Assembly: GCA_017983695.1 (NCBI GenBank)
Contig: JAGOAX010000001.1
Span: forward strand, 248,001-312,000
Reading direction: 5' to 3'
Length of the DNA: 64,000 nucleotides
DNA from: Ferruginibacter sp.
Lineage (GTDB): Bacteria; Bacteroidota; Bacteroidia; Chitinophagales; Chitinophagaceae
Below are positions 34,594-44,271 of the stretch, piece by piece. The notes under the pieces are model-generated. The model had not been told where the DNA came from and did no database searches. It saw only the letters and a list, made by a program, of their open reading frames with translations. The first letter of the stretch is position 1, and every line of letters starts with the position of its first letter. The position numbers and the translations under genes were made by a program.

Positions 34594-34629
34594 TATGGTG
34601 TGCATTATTAAACTCATTCTTTAATTTAT

Positions 34630-36027
34630 TTGAATCAGCCAAGGATACATATACGATGGTATGCAACAGGTGACTTTATTGCTGCTGTAATTGCATGGGT
34701 ATGTTTTTATTTTGCCAGAAAAACAATCATTGGTGAGCTGCCACATGTTGGTAGTAAGTTTTATCTGGGCCTGTTCCTCTACCCGCTTGCATGGATCACA
34801 CTGTACCACCTTGGTGGCTGTTATAAAAACATTTATCTTAAATCCAGGTTAATAGAATTCATAAATACTTTCAATTACTCTTTTTTAGGCAGTATCCTCA
34901 TCCTCTTTCTTTTTATATTGTATGATGCCCCTGGTGATTATAGTATTTATTACAAAGAGTTTTTTTCGCTATGGGGTATCCAGGTGGTTGTTACTTTTAT
35001 TATCCGTTTATTTTTTTTAACCACAGTAAAAAAGCAATTGAAAAAGGGTCGTGTATTTTTTAACACTCTCATAATCGGCTCCAGTAAAAACGCAGCATCA
35101 TTATACAACACCATCATTAATAACAAAGAAAATCCCGGGTACCGGGTGTCCGGCTTTATCAATACAAACGGAAACCCCGGCAATGAACTGCCTGCAACTA
35201 TCACTAATTTTGGCAACACTGAAAATATTGCACCAATAATTACAGCAAATAATATTGAAGAAGTTATAATAGCAGTAGAAAAAAAAGAAAGGGAAAAAAT
35301 AGAAAAAATTTTACAACAGCTCAGCGATAAAGATGTAAACATAAAGATCACTCCGGATAATGTTGACATTTTAAGCGGCACCGTGCAGACCGATAATATT
35401 TTAGGCGTTCCGCTCATTGATATACACTCGGGCCTGTTATCATCGTGGCAGCAAAATATTAAACGCCTTGTAGATATTGTAATATCAATAAGTGCAGCTA
35501 TTATTCTTTTGCCACTGATTATTTATACAGCTGTAAGGGTTATACTATCTTCAAAAGGCCCGTTATTTTTTTTGCAGGAAAGAATTGGGTATAAAGGCAA
35601 GCCCTTTATCATGTATAAATTCAGAAGTATGATTGTTGATGCAGAAAAAGACGGCCCTCAATTAAGCTGTGATGATGACCCCAGAATAACCAAATGGGGT
35701 AAAGTAATACGTAAATGGCGCCTGGATGAATTACCACAGCTATGGAATATTATAAAAGGCGAAATGAGTTTGGTTGGCCCAAGACCAGAGAGAAAATTTT
35801 ACATCGACCAGATCATTCAGCAACACCCGGAATATAATTATTTATTTAAGGTTAAACCCGGCCTCAGCAGCTGGGGCATGGTTAAATTTGGTTATGCCTC
35901 ATCAGTAAAAGAAATAATTGAACGTATGCCGTACGATTTCATGTACATCGAAAACATATCATTGGCGTTGGATTTTAAGATCATGTTACATACAGTGCGT
36001 ATAATTTTTAGTGGAAAGGGCAAATAA
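34630..36027 (+). CDS. polyprenyl-phosphate sugar phosphotransferase (bacterial sugar transferase)
   Basis: A 465-residue enzyme that starts surface-polysaccharide synthesis by moving a sugar-phosphate onto undecaprenyl phosphate. Four N-terminal membrane helices lie at about 10-28, 44-62, 80-98 and 112-132, then a CoA-binding-like Rossmann domain (about 140-255) with [13 protein letters not shown]. The catalytic C-terminal part (about 275-465) has [18 protein letters not shown]-type [27 protein letters not shown] and SLVGPRPER. The likely start is TTG at 34630; no in-frame ATG lies upstream before a stop. Confidence 0.9.
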   Translation: MNQPRIHIRWYATGDFIAAVIAWVCFYFARKTIIGELPHVGSKFYLGLFLYPLAWITLYHLGGCYKNIYLKSRLIEFINTFNYSFLGSILILFLFILYDAPGDYSIYYKEFFSLWGIQVVVTFIIRLFFLTTVKKQLKKGRVFFNTLIIGSSKNAASLYNTIINNKENPGYRVSGFINTNGNPGNELPATITNFGNTENIAPIITANNIEEVIIAVEKKEREKIEKILQQLSDKDVNIKITPDNVDILSGTVQTDNILGVPLIDIHSGLLSSWQQNIKRLVDIVISISAAIILLPLIIYTAVRVILSSKGPLFFLQERIGYKGKPFIMYKFRSMIVDAEKDGPQLSCDDDPRITKWGKVIRKWRLDELPQLWNIIKGEMSLVGPRPERKFYIDQIIQQHPEYNYLFKVKPGLSSWGMVKFGYASSVKEIIERMPYDFMYIENISLALDFKIMLHTVRIIFSGKGK

Positions 36028-36106
36028 GTAACCAGAAGGTCTTTTGTACAAGTGCCCTTATTGCCTATTGCACCGATTTGTTTATTTTTGATAAAACCAT
36101 AGCGTC

Positions 36107-38959
36107 TTGAAAAGAACTCTCTTTTTACTTATACTTTTTTACTATCCACTCTTCATCAAAGCACAGGATAAAAATTACTGGCAACAACAGGTTAACTATA
36201 AAATTGACGTTACTTTAAATGATGCAGATCATACTTTAGATGGGTATGTAAAGATGGATTATTTCAACAACTCTCCCGATACCTTACGTTTCATCTGGAT
36301 ACATCTTTGGCCGAATGCCTATAAAAATGACCGTACTGCTTTCAGCGATCAAATGCTGGAAAATGGCAGCACCAGTTTTTATTTTTCCAACGAGGATAAA
36401 AAAGGATATATCAACCGGCTCGACTTTAAAGTAAACAACGCTACAGCAATAACAGCAGATCATCCGCAACACCAGGATATTATTAAATTGATTTTACCGC
36501 AACCATTAGCACCTAAAAGCAATTGCAAAATTGAAACACCTTTTCATGTAAAACTGCCTTATTATTTTTCAAGAGGTGGGCATATTGATCAATCGTATCA
36601 AATAGCGCAATGGTATCCTAAACCTGCAGTGTACGACAGAAAAGGCTGGCATCCTATGCCCTATTTAGACCAGGGCGAATTTTACAGTGAGTTTGGAAAT
36701 TTTGAAGTGCAGATAACATTACCAAAAAATTATGTGGTAGCGGCAACTGGCAATCTGCAGGAACAAAGTGAAAAAGACTGGTTGCAAAAACGAAAGGTTT
36801 TTAACAGGGACGACTATTTAAAAACAAAAAAGAAAAACGAAAAGGATAAAATAAAGGAGAGCGCCATTCCTTCGGTTGCTGCAACTAAAACACTGCATTA
36901 CACCCAAAACAATATACACGGCTTTGCATGGTTTGCAGATAAAACACTTTCTGTTAAAGCAGATACTTTACAATTGCCATCCGGCAAAACGATAACAGTA
37001 TATGCTTTTTATTTTGCTGAGAACGCAGCAATATGGGCAAAAAGCATTTCTTTTATTAAACAAGCCGTACTCTCAAAAAGTAAATGGCTTGGAGAATACC
37101 CTTATGATGTGGTAAGTGTAGTGGAGGATGAAAAAGCTGGTGGCGGCGGTATGGAGTATCCCACAATTACTTATTTATCATCCGGCGAAAGTGAAAAGGA
37201 CCTTGACTTTGTGATTAACCACGAAGTGGGGCACAATTGGTTTTATGGCATACTGGCCAGCCACGAACGTACGCATCCTTGGATGGATGAAGGTATGAAT
37301 ACCTATTATGACAACCGCTATGAACTTAAGTATTATCCTAATTCATCCAGCCCCGTAAAAAGTACTTTTATAAACAGCCGAATACCAGATGATGAGTCTA
37401 AAATGATATTACAATCAATTATAAAAGCGAAAAAAGATCAGCCGATAGAAACTGTTTCAGAAAAATTCAACGAAACCAACTACAATACTATTACTTATAC
37501 CAAGGCTGGCGAATGGCTAAGCCTTTTGGAAAAAGAATTAGGCAGAGATTTATTTGACAGTTGTATGAGGGAGTATTACCGGCGCTGGAGTTTTAAACAT
37601 CCTTACCCGGAAGATTTTAAAAAAGTAGTAGAGGAAGTAAGTGGTAAAAACTTAGATGCTGCTTTTACTTTATTAAACAAAAAAGGGAATCTGGTAAATA
37701 CTACAACAAAAAAAGACATCCGCTTTTCTACTTTTTTTAATTTTAAGGATACAGATAAACACAATTATATTTTTGCTGCGCCTGTTATAGGCACCAATAA
37801 ATACGACAGGTTAATGCTTGGTGTATTACTGCATAACTTTACTTTACCTGCGGCCAAATTTCAATTTTTTCTGGCGCCGTTATATGCTACAGGAAGCAGA
37901 CAATTCAATGGTATAGGTGCTTTAAATTATCATTGGTATCCTGATCATGTTTTTCAAAAGATTGAAATTGGTTTAAATGGTTCCCGCTTTTCAAGCAATC
38001 ACAGCCTGGATACAACAGGCAAAAAAATATTTGAAACTTTTTATAAAGCAGTGCCTTTTGTAAAATTTCATTTCAGGCAGGGTTATAAAAGCAGTTTATC
38101 CAGCTGGATAGATATCCGCCACTTTACAATAGGAGAAAAAGAGTTTACCAATTATAAATATAAAACCGGCAGCGACAGTGCTTTTACTTATCCTACAGCA
38201 TTTAAAAACAACTCCCGTTATATCAACCAGCTTACATTCAATATTAATAACAGCCGTGTATTATATCCATACAGTTTGCAATTACAGTTGCAGCAAGGCG
38301 AAGGATTTTACAGGATAAATGCTACAGGAAATTATTTTTTCAATTATGCCAAAGGCGGTGGCATGGAAGCAAGAGTATTTGCTGCAAAATTTGGATATGC
38401 CGGTGCTAAAAATTTTACTGCTTACTTATTTCAACCCAGGTTACTTGCCGGCACCGGGCAGGAAGATTATACCAACAGCAATTATTTTATGGGCCGTACC
38501 GCCTCCACGGCATTTGGCAATATTCCTGTAACCAATGGCGGTATTGCTGCACAGCAGGTATTGATACAAAACGGCGGAGGATTAAAACTAAGGTTAGATC
38601 CTTACAGCAGTGTGCAAGGCTATAGTGAAAACTGGATAGCCGCAGTAAATTTAAACAGCACTTTACCAGAAAAATTATTTCCTGTAAAGCTGCCGCTGAA
38701 AATATTTTTTGATGCCGGCACCTATGCCGAAGCCTGGAAAAAAAATGCAACTACACCGAGGTTGCTTTATGTTGGCGGTTTACAATTGTCGTTATTTAAA
38801 AATGTACTGAACATATACGCCCCGGTTATTTACAGTAAGATATTTAAAGAACAACTTAAAACTGACAAGGAAGCTAATAAGTTCATCAAAAAAATAACAT
38901 TCAGTATTGATCTACAAAGTTCATCAGTAAGAAAAATCACTTCTCAATTTCGTTTTTAA
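36107..38959 (+). CDS. M1-family metallopeptidase
   Basis: A 950-residue exported protease. Signal peptide about 1-20 (ends IKAQ). Zinc motif HEVGHNW with His372, Glu373, His376 and the third ligand Glu395 (WMDEGMN). GGGGMEYPTITY at 345-356 is the GAMEN-type exopeptidase motif. The C-terminal half (about 550-950) is beta-rich, as in Bacteroidota members. It removes N-terminal residues in the periplasm or outside. Start is a probable TTG at 36107, since no ATG gives a signal peptide. The stop overlaps the next start (TAATG). Confidence 0.88.
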   Translation: MKRTLFLLILFYYPLFIKAQDKNYWQQQVNYKIDVTLNDADHTLDGYVKMDYFNNSPDTLRFIWIHLWPNAYKNDRTAFSDQMLENGSTSFYFSNEDKKGYINRLDFKVNNATAITADHPQHQDIIKLILPQPLAPKSNCKIETPFHVKLPYYFSRGGHIDQSYQIAQWYPKPAVYDRKGWHPMPYLDQGEFYSEFGNFEVQITLPKNYVVAATGNLQEQSEKDWLQKRKVFNRDDYLKTKKKNEKDKIKESAIPSVAATKTLHYTQNNIHGFAWFADKTLSVKADTLQLPSGKTITVYAFYFAENAAIWAKSISFIKQAVLSKSKWLGEYPYDVVSVVEDEKAGGGGMEYPTITYLSSGESEKDLDFVINHEVGHNWFYGILASHERTHPWMDEGMNTYYDNRYELKYYPNSSSPVKSTFINSRIPDDESKMILQSIIKAKKDQPIETVSEKFNETNYNTITYTKAGEWLSLLEKELGRDLFDSCMREYYRRWSFKHPYPEDFKKVVEEVSGKNLDAAFTLLNKKGNLVNTTTKKDIRFSTFFNFKDTDKHNYIFAAPVIGTNKYDRLMLGVLLHNFTLPAAKFQFFLAPLYATGSRQFNGIGALNYHWYPDHVFQKIEIGLNGSRFSSNHSLDTTGKKIFETFYKAVPFVKFHFRQGYKSSLSSWIDIRHFTIGEKEFTNYKYKTGSDSAFTYPTAFKNNSRYINQLTFNINNSRVLYPYSLQLQLQQGEGFYRINATGNYFFNYAKGGGMEARVFAAKFGYAGAKNFTAYLFQPRLLAGTGQEDYTNSNYFMGRTASTAFGNIPVTNGGIAAQQVLIQNGGGLKLRLDPYSSVQGYSENWIAAVNLNSTLPEKLFPVKLPLKIFFDAGTYAEAWKKNATTPRLLYVGGLQLSLFKNVLNIYAPVIYSKIFKEQLKTDKEANKFIKKITFSIDLQSSSVRKITSQFRF

Positions 38960-39900
38960 TGGAAAGCATTCAATACTTTTCCTATCAGCAGATAGATAAA
39001 AAAAAATGGGATGACTGTATTCTAGCTGCAGGCAATGGTTTGCTGTACGCCTGCAGCAGTTATTTAGACAGTATGGCTGTACATTGGGATGCGTTGGTTT
39101 TAAACGATTACGAAATGGTGATGCCGCTGCCCTGCAGAAAAAAAATGGGCTTCAATTATTTATTTCAGCCTTCAATAACACCGGCATTGGGCATTTTTGG
39201 TAACAGGGTAACGCCTGACATTGTTACCAGCTTTATTAATGCCATTCCAGCTAAATTTAAATTATGGGATTTAAGTTTTAATAACAACAATGTAATCGGT
39301 GTTGGCAAAGGCACTATTGTAAAAAGAAGTAATTATGTTTTAGCATTAAATAAATCTTACGACCAGTTACAAAAAAATTACTCTGAAAATATACACCGCA
39401 ATATTGCCAGGGCAATTAAAACAGGTTGTGTTTTAAAAAAAGATATTGCGTTTGAAGATATTGCCGCCATCTGCAAAAGGGAATTTCCCAAATTTACAAC
39501 AGTTGAAAATGGGCTGTTTGAAAAACTACAGGCTGTTTATAAAATCCATAAGGCAGATGCTAAAAGTTACGGCGTATATTCCCCAAAAGGTGATTTAGTA
39601 GCCTCCTGTATTTTTCTCTTTTTTAAAAAAAGAGTGTATTACTGGCTGGTGGGTAACACACCCGAAAGCAAACAACTTGGTGCATCATCATTGCTTATTG
39701 ATAGTTTTATAAAAGACCATGCCGGCAAAGAGCTGATGCTTGATTTTGAAGGAAGTGATGCTGTGAGTGTTGCTGAGTTTTATAAAAAATTCGGGGCTTC
39801 GTTAGAAAAATACACTACTGTTTATTTAAATAAACTTCCTTTCCCTTTTAGTTTATTTAAACCCTTGCCTGAACATTACAGTTCACTTATTTCAGAATAG
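38959..39900 (+). CDS. FemAB/GNAT-like protein
   Basis: A 313-residue protein that resembles GNAT/FemAB-type acyl transferases: a first half with SIQYFSYQQIDKKKWDDCI and SITPALGIFG, the central NYSENIHRNIARAIKTG, then ASCIFLFFKKRVYYWLVGNTPESK and GASSLLIDSFIKD. Such proteins transfer amino-acyl or acetyl groups to cell-wall or lipid precursors. The start overlaps the M1 peptidase stop by one base, so the two are translated together. Its end overlaps the convergent methyltransferase end by 14 bases. Confidence 0.72.
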   Translation: MESIQYFSYQQIDKKKWDDCILAAGNGLLYACSSYLDSMAVHWDALVLNDYEMVMPLPCRKKMGFNYLFQPSITPALGIFGNRVTPDIVTSFINAIPAKFKLWDLSFNNNNVIGVGKGTIVKRSNYVLALNKSYDQLQKNYSENIHRNIARAIKTGCVLKKDIAFEDIAAICKREFPKFTTVENGLFEKLQAVYKIHKADAKSYGVYSPKGDLVASCIFLFFKKRVYYWLVGNTPESKQLGASSLLIDSFIKDHAGKELMLDFEGSDAVSVAEFYKKFGASLEKYTTVYLNKLPFPFSLFKPLPEHYSSLISE

Positions 39901-40720
39901 AAATAAAACATTCGTTGACTTGTATGGCATTTTTATAAAATGCAGCTAAGTCTTTATACTCAATAAGCGCTACATTAAAACCACAGCTTTGCAAGCGGCC
40001 AAGATAATTTTGTAACTGGTAAATCCGCACATGATCTTTTTGCCCAAACAAAGCAGCTTGTTTTTGAGGATCATTAATTCCACGTTCTTCAATTGTAGCA
40101 GAAAGAATTGCTGAATAAGGCACTTGTAAAATTGCCCTGGCACCGGGCTTAAGCACCCTGTATATTTCAGCCATTGCTTTTATATCGTTAGGTATGTGCT
40201 CCATGATGTGATTACCAATTACTACATCAAAACTATTATCAGCGTAAGATAAACAGGTGGCATCTTCATTTTTAATATTGCTGTCGATATTTTTATAAAA
40301 CAGGGGCTCTATGTCTGCTGTAATTACTTCGTTATTTACTTTTATAAACTGGTAAATATTTTTCTCAGGAGAAAAATGCAGGATTTTTTTACCAGTGATT
40401 TTGAATTGATTGTTGAGCAAAGCAATGATGAGGCGTTCCCGTGCCGTACTTAAACAGGCGGGGCATAAAATATTTTCGCCATACCCGGCAACTACCGCAT
40501 TTACTTTTAATGCATTTTCATTTTCTGCAGTTGGGTGGTCAGGTACAAACCTGCTATAGCTGGCACCACAACAGTTACATTCAAATCCTGCCCCTTTATA
40601 TTTGGCGTAGCTTATGCGGCAGCTGATTTTCTTTATAGCAAATAATAATTGCCTGTAATTGCTTTGTAATAAATGATATGCCCCTACCAGCTTCAACAGT
40701 TTTTTCAAGTATTGTTTCAA
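39887..40720 (-). CDS. class I SAM-dependent methyltransferase with zinc-ribbon-like segment
   Basis: A 277-residue protein. Residues 48-51 (CNCC) and the later CPAC resemble a zinc-binding knuckle pair. The methyltransferase part has DIEPLFYKNIDSNIKNEDAT, SFDVVIGNHIMEHI and EIYRVLKPGARAILQVPYS, the Methyltransf_11 pattern. The GARERL-type STARERL segment follows the second Cys pair. Substrate unknown; the zinc-ribbon plus methyltransferase layout also occurs in glycan-modifying enzymes. ispD lies 10 bases upstream in the same operon. Confidence 0.78.
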   Translation of the reverse strand: MKQYLKKLLKLVGAYHLLQSNYRQLLFAIKKISCRISYAKYKGAGFECNCCGASYSRFVPDHPTAENENALKVNAVVAGYGENILCPACLSTARERLIIALLNNQFKITGKKILHFSPEKNIYQFIKVNNEVITADIEPLFYKNIDSNIKNEDATCLSYADNSFDVVIGNHIMEHIPNDIKAMAEIYRVLKPGARAILQVPYSAILSATIEERGINDPQKQAALFGQKDHVRIYQLQNYLGRLQSCGFNVALIEYKDLAAFYKNAIQVNECFISILK

Positions 40721-40730
40721 CGCAATTATT

Positions 40731-41399
40731 TTATTGTTGAAGTAATAAGGATGCTGCCAATAACATATCCTGTGGCCGGGTAATTTTTATATTATTCTCT
40801 TCTCCTTTTACCAGGTGTACTTTTAATCCAAAGGCTTCAACCACAGTAGCCTCATCTGTAAACTTATCTTTATAATCAATATTAAAAGCAGGTAACAAAA
40901 TTTTGCTGTGAAAAGTTTGTGGCGTTTGCACCAGTTTAATATTTGTTCTTTCTAAAGCTGTATTATCATCCCCGTTAATCATCCTTACGCTGTCTTTGCT
41001 ATCTATCACAGGAATGGCAGCACCATATTCTACCGCTGCATCATAACAACGTGTAATTAAATCTGTACTTAATAAACAACGTACTGCATCATGTACAAAT
41101 ACAATACTTTCTTCTTCCACTAGTTGAAGGCCATTTTGTACAGAGTGAAATCTTGTTCTTCCTCCAATGGTAATTTTAATGCGGTTGTAATCAAAAAAGG
41201 CATCAATAATTTCCTGCCCTGCTGCAACATGCTCTTCGGGTAATACCAATATCACCTTCATATCTTCGTACGATTGTAAAAAGGTTTTGATGGTGTAAAA
41301 CAAAACGGGTTTGCCGTTCAATAATAAAAACTGTTTGGGAACTGTATTATTCATTCTTGTGCCGGTACCTCCGGCCACAATAACTGCAATTTTCTTCAT
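40731..41399 (-). CDS. ispD: 2-C-methyl-D-erythritol 4-phosphate cytidylyltransferase
   Basis: A 222-residue nucleotidyltransferase of the MEP isoprenoid pathway. N-terminal GGTGTRMNNTVPKQF (10-24, CTP-binding loop with the Lys), HDAVRCLLS near 104-112 and GAAIPVIDSKDSV. IETPQ-type LVQTPQTFHS is also present. Length is normal. It lies just upstream of the methyltransferase gene. Confidence 0.94.
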   Translation of the reverse strand: MKKIAVIVAGGTGTRMNNTVPKQFLLLNGKPVLFYTIKTFLQSYEDMKVILVLPEEHVAAGQEIIDAFFDYNRIKITIGGRTRFHSVQNGLQLVEEESIVFVHDAVRCLLSTDLITRCYDAAVEYGAAIPVIDSKDSVRMINGDDNTALERTNIKLVQTPQTFHSKILLPAFNIDYKDKFTDEATVVEAFGLKVHLVKGEENNIKITRPQDMLLAASLLLQQ

Positions 41400-41445
41400 C
41401 GGAATATATAAATAAATGGGCTGTAATGTTCAGCAAAGATATGAA

Positions 41446-41488
41446 GTACAAGAGTGCGACGCCAATACCGTTGAATAAAGATATAAAG
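41446..41488. repeat. dispersed repeat copy B
   Basis: GTACAAGAGTGCGACGCCAA identical to copy A at 16447, then eight variable bases and AATAAAGA-ATA-AG at the same distance. It lies between ispD and the asparaginase gene. Confidence 0.7.
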
Positions 41489-41502
41489 CCGGTAACAAAA
41501 AG

Positions 41503-42453
41503 TTAATCCTGGTAAATTCTTACATAGTTATCTCCGTCGCTGTTACGCATGCCCCTGTACATACCGGCACTGTTTAAAACCATTGCAACATTTCCGGTAG
41601 CATCAACGCCAATCATTCCACCTTCACCATTCATCTTAGGCAATTTGTTCATCACTACCTCTTCCATTGCCGCTTGTAAACTCAAGCCTTTATATTCCAT
41701 TAAACAACTTACATCATATGCTGCCACGGCACGTATAAACGGTTCGCCATGGCCCGTACAACTAATAGCGCAGGTTTTGTTATTGGCATAAGTACCGCAT
41801 CCAATTAAGGGACTGTCGCCAATGCGGCCATATTTTTTATTGGTCATACCGCCTGTGCTGGTTGCCGCTGCAATATTGCCATCTTTATCACATGCCACTG
41901 CGCCAACAGTTCCAAATTTTTTGTCTTTAAATAATTCTTCCAGGCCCTGGTGTGTATGATCGAGAGAATAATTGTCGCTGTCTCTTATTGCCTTCCACTG
42001 GTCGTAACGGAACTGAGAAAAAAAGAATTCATCGGGTTCTAATTTAATACCTTGTTTAATTGCAAAATCATTCGCCCCTTTTCCGCTCAGGAAAACATGG
42101 TTACTATTCTGCATTACTTCAGCTGCAAGCTCTATCGGGTTACGTACATTTCTTACGGCAGCTACAGCACCGGCACTTAAATCTTTTCCACTCATTATAG
42201 CGGCATCCATTTCCTGGACTCCTTTTTTTGTAAATACTGAACCCCGGCCGGCGTTAAACATAAGGTTATCTTCTAAAATAACAATGGCGGCTTTTACTGC
42301 ATTTATTGCCGTGCCTCCTTCTTCCAGTACTGCGTATGCAGCCGACAAAGAATCGTTGAGGCCTTTTAAATAAGCCGCTTCCAATTCAGGAGTCATATCT
42401 TCTTTTAAAATGGTTCCGGCTCCGCCGTGGATGGCAATCGATAATTTTTGCAT
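41503..42453 (-). CDS. isoaspartyl peptidase / plant-type L-asparaginase
   Basis: A 316-residue Ntn-hydrolase. HGGAG at 9-13 is in the N-terminal strand. The precursor is expected to self-cleave before Thr182 in GTVGAVACD, making that Thr the nucleophile. STGGMTNKKYGRIGDSPLIG and GTGHGE-type CTGHGEPFIR are the substrate pocket. Removes beta-aspartyl residues from dipeptides and hydrolyses Asn. No signal peptide, so cytoplasmic. Confidence 0.92.
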   Translation of the reverse strand: MQKLSIAIHGGAGTILKEDMTPELEAAYLKGLNDSLSAAYAVLEEGGTAINAVKAAIVILEDNLMFNAGRGSVFTKKGVQEMDAAIMSGKDLSAGAVAAVRNVRNPIELAAEVMQNSNHVFLSGKGANDFAIKQGIKLEPDEFFFSQFRYDQWKAIRDSDNYSLDHTHQGLEELFKDKKFGTVGAVACDKDGNIAAATSTGGMTNKKYGRIGDSPLIGCGTYANNKTCAISCTGHGEPFIRAVAAYDVSCLMEYKGLSLQAAMEEVVMNKLPKMNGEGGMIGVDATGNVAMVLNSAGMYRGMRNSDGDNYVRIYQD

Positions 42454-42528
42454 ACGTGTTGGTGGGTATTAAATAGTGCTTCAAAAGTATTTAATTTACT
42501 GCCATAAAACTTCTACAATTTTAAGGCA

Positions 42529-43209
42529 ATGTTTAAACGTAAGCTAACAATACCTGATTTCCTTTTAATACTTGTTAATCTCATCCCTTTATATGGTGTT
42601 TGGTTTGAGGGCTGGGATGCAAAAGAAATATTTATTGTGTATTGCCTGGAAACGGTAATTATTGGAATAATTAATGTGGTAAAGATGGCTTGCATCACCA
42701 TTTTTGTAAGAAAAAAAGATGTGTGGGAAAGTAATGGCAACACAATGCAAAGCGGTTGGTTTTTTATTTTCTTTTTTATCATTCATTATGGCTTTTTTGT
42801 TTTTGTACAAACGCAAATATTTTTTGGCGTAAGCCGTATGATACCTGATGGTTCGATGATAATGAATTATGCAAAAATTCCAGAGTTGTTAGGCCACGAT
42901 GGAAAACTAATGTTGCTGATATTTATTGCTTACTATACAGTGCAGAGTATTTTTGGTTTTTTTAGTTCGGGTGCTTACAAAACAGTTAGTTTGGGCAGGC
43001 AAATGTTTGAGCCCTACATGCGGATATTTGTGCAGCAATTTGTAGTAATACTGGGCAGTATGTTTTTAACCTTTGGTGCAGGCAAAATATTTATTTTGAT
43101 ATTTGTTATTGCAAAAATATTTTTTGAATTGTTTGTAAACTTCGACAGGTACCTGGCTGTGGCAGAAAAAAGGCAAAGGGAAAAAGCTGAAAGGGAAAAG
43201 AAAAGTTAG
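42529..43209 (+). CDS. DUF6498-like membrane protein
   Basis: A 226-residue protein with about five or six probable membrane helices (near 9-26, 33-56, 75-95, 118-140, 160-200) and a charged C-terminal tail. The N-terminal segment PDFLLILVNLIPLYGVWFEG resembles DUF6498 proteins; I am moderately sure. No function known. Its TAG stop overlaps the convergent heptose kinase stop (TTAG). Confidence 0.6.
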   Translation: MFKRKLTIPDFLLILVNLIPLYGVWFEGWDAKEIFIVYCLETVIIGIINVVKMACITIFVRKKDVWESNGNTMQSGWFFIFFFIIHYGFFVFVQTQIFFGVSRMIPDGSMIMNYAKIPELLGHDGKLMLLIFIAYYTVQSIFGFFSSGAYKTVSLGRQMFEPYMRIFVQQFVVILGSMFLTFGAGKIFILIFVIAKIFFELFVNFDRYLAVAEKRQREKAEREKKS

Positions 43210-44192
43210 CCTAGTAATTTTTTACACTCTTCCAGCAGCTTTTCTTTATCAATGGCAACAGTGCCCACTTCTTCGCAAACCAAACCTCCGGCTATATTAG
43301 CCATATCGGCCATTAATACTACATTTTTTGTAGTGGCATATACCAGCGATGCAACTGCAATTACAGTATCTCCTGCACCGCTTACGTCTGCTACATTGCG
43401 GATATGTGTAGGAATTACAGCAGCTGTTTTATCATCATTATAAAAAACACCTTTTTCTGATAAAGTGATAAATGATATTTGATGTTTCAACTTATCCTGC
43501 AACTGAACATGAATATCTTTTAATGCAGCCAGGCTTACTTCGTCTGATAAAAGATTTAATCCCTCCTTTACTTCTTTAAGGTTTGGTTTAAAAATATCAA
43601 CGCCTTTATAAGCAAAAAAGTTTTTGCGCTTGGGGTCTACTGTGGTAACTATTTTATGATGCCTGCAAAGTTCAATAATTTTAGCGATCACGTTTGCTGT
43701 AAGTACGCCTTTATTGTAATCCTCCAGCACCACTACATTGGGCATTTCTGCTGCAATAAAATTTTCAAAGGCATAAATAAGGCGGTCTTCATCTGCTTTG
43801 CTGATATCACTTGTCAGTTCAGCATCCAGCCGCATCATATGCTGGTTGCGGCTGATGATACGGATCTTATTAGTGGTTATCCTTTGTTCGCTGTGTACCA
43901 GGAATTTTGTATTGATATTATTTTCATCAAAAAGTTTTACTAACTGTGCGCCATCATCATCTTTACCCATAACACTTAATACAGTTACAGCTGCACCCAG
44001 CGATTGCAAATTGAGGGCAACATTACCTGCACCACCAATACGTTGTTCCTTTTTGCTGACTGCTACAACTGGCACCGGCGCTTCTGGAGATATACGATCT
44101 ACCTTTCCCCACCAATATGTATCCAGCATTACATCGCCGATAACTGCAACTTTTATTTGAGTAAACTGATGAAAGAGTTTTTCAAAATCCAT
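43206..44192 (-). CDS. rfaE1: D-glycero-beta-D-manno-heptose-7-phosphate kinase
   Basis: A 328-residue PfkB-type kinase. VAVIGDVMLDTYWWG at 15-29, RISPEAPVPVV, GGAGNVALNL and the catalytic DVSGAGDTVIAV near 265-276. It matches the kinase half of HldE; the adenylyltransferase half is not fused here, so it is a single-function RfaE1/HldA. It phosphorylates heptose-7-phosphate for LPS core or other heptose glycans. A hairpin (CCCC TTTA GGGG) lies 8 bases upstream of the ATG. Confidence 0.88.
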   Translation of the reverse strand: MDFEKLFHQFTQIKVAVIGDVMLDTYWWGKVDRISPEAPVPVVAVSKKEQRIGGAGNVALNLQSLGAAVTVLSVMGKDDDGAQLVKLFDENNINTKFLVHSEQRITTNKIRIISRNQHMMRLDAELTSDISKADEDRLIYAFENFIAAEMPNVVVLEDYNKGVLTANVIAKIIELCRHHKIVTTVDPKRKNFFAYKGVDIFKPNLKEVKEGLNLLSDEVSLAALKDIHVQLQDKLKHQISFITLSEKGVFYNDDKTAAVIPTHIRNVADVSGAGDTVIAVASLVYATTKNVVLMADMANIAGGLVCEEVGTVAIDKEKLLEECKKLLG

Positions 44193-44200
44193 ACCCCAAA

Positions 44201-44212
44201 CCCCTAAAGGGG
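44201..44212 (-). other. CCCCTTTAGGGG hairpin upstream of the heptose kinase
   Basis: A 12-bp palindrome, preceded on the minus strand by AAAAG and followed by TTTGGGGTATG. Its role is unknown. Confidence 0.4.
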
Positions 44213-44271
44213 CTTTTAGACCTCTGACTAAAAGTTTATTTATTTAGCAAGAGGGTAGTTAATAAATATTG

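Noticed and set aside
36044-36060. Third copy of the GTACAAGAGTGCGACG repeat
   Set aside because: Only about nine bases match (GTACAAGTGCC), and the second block is absent.
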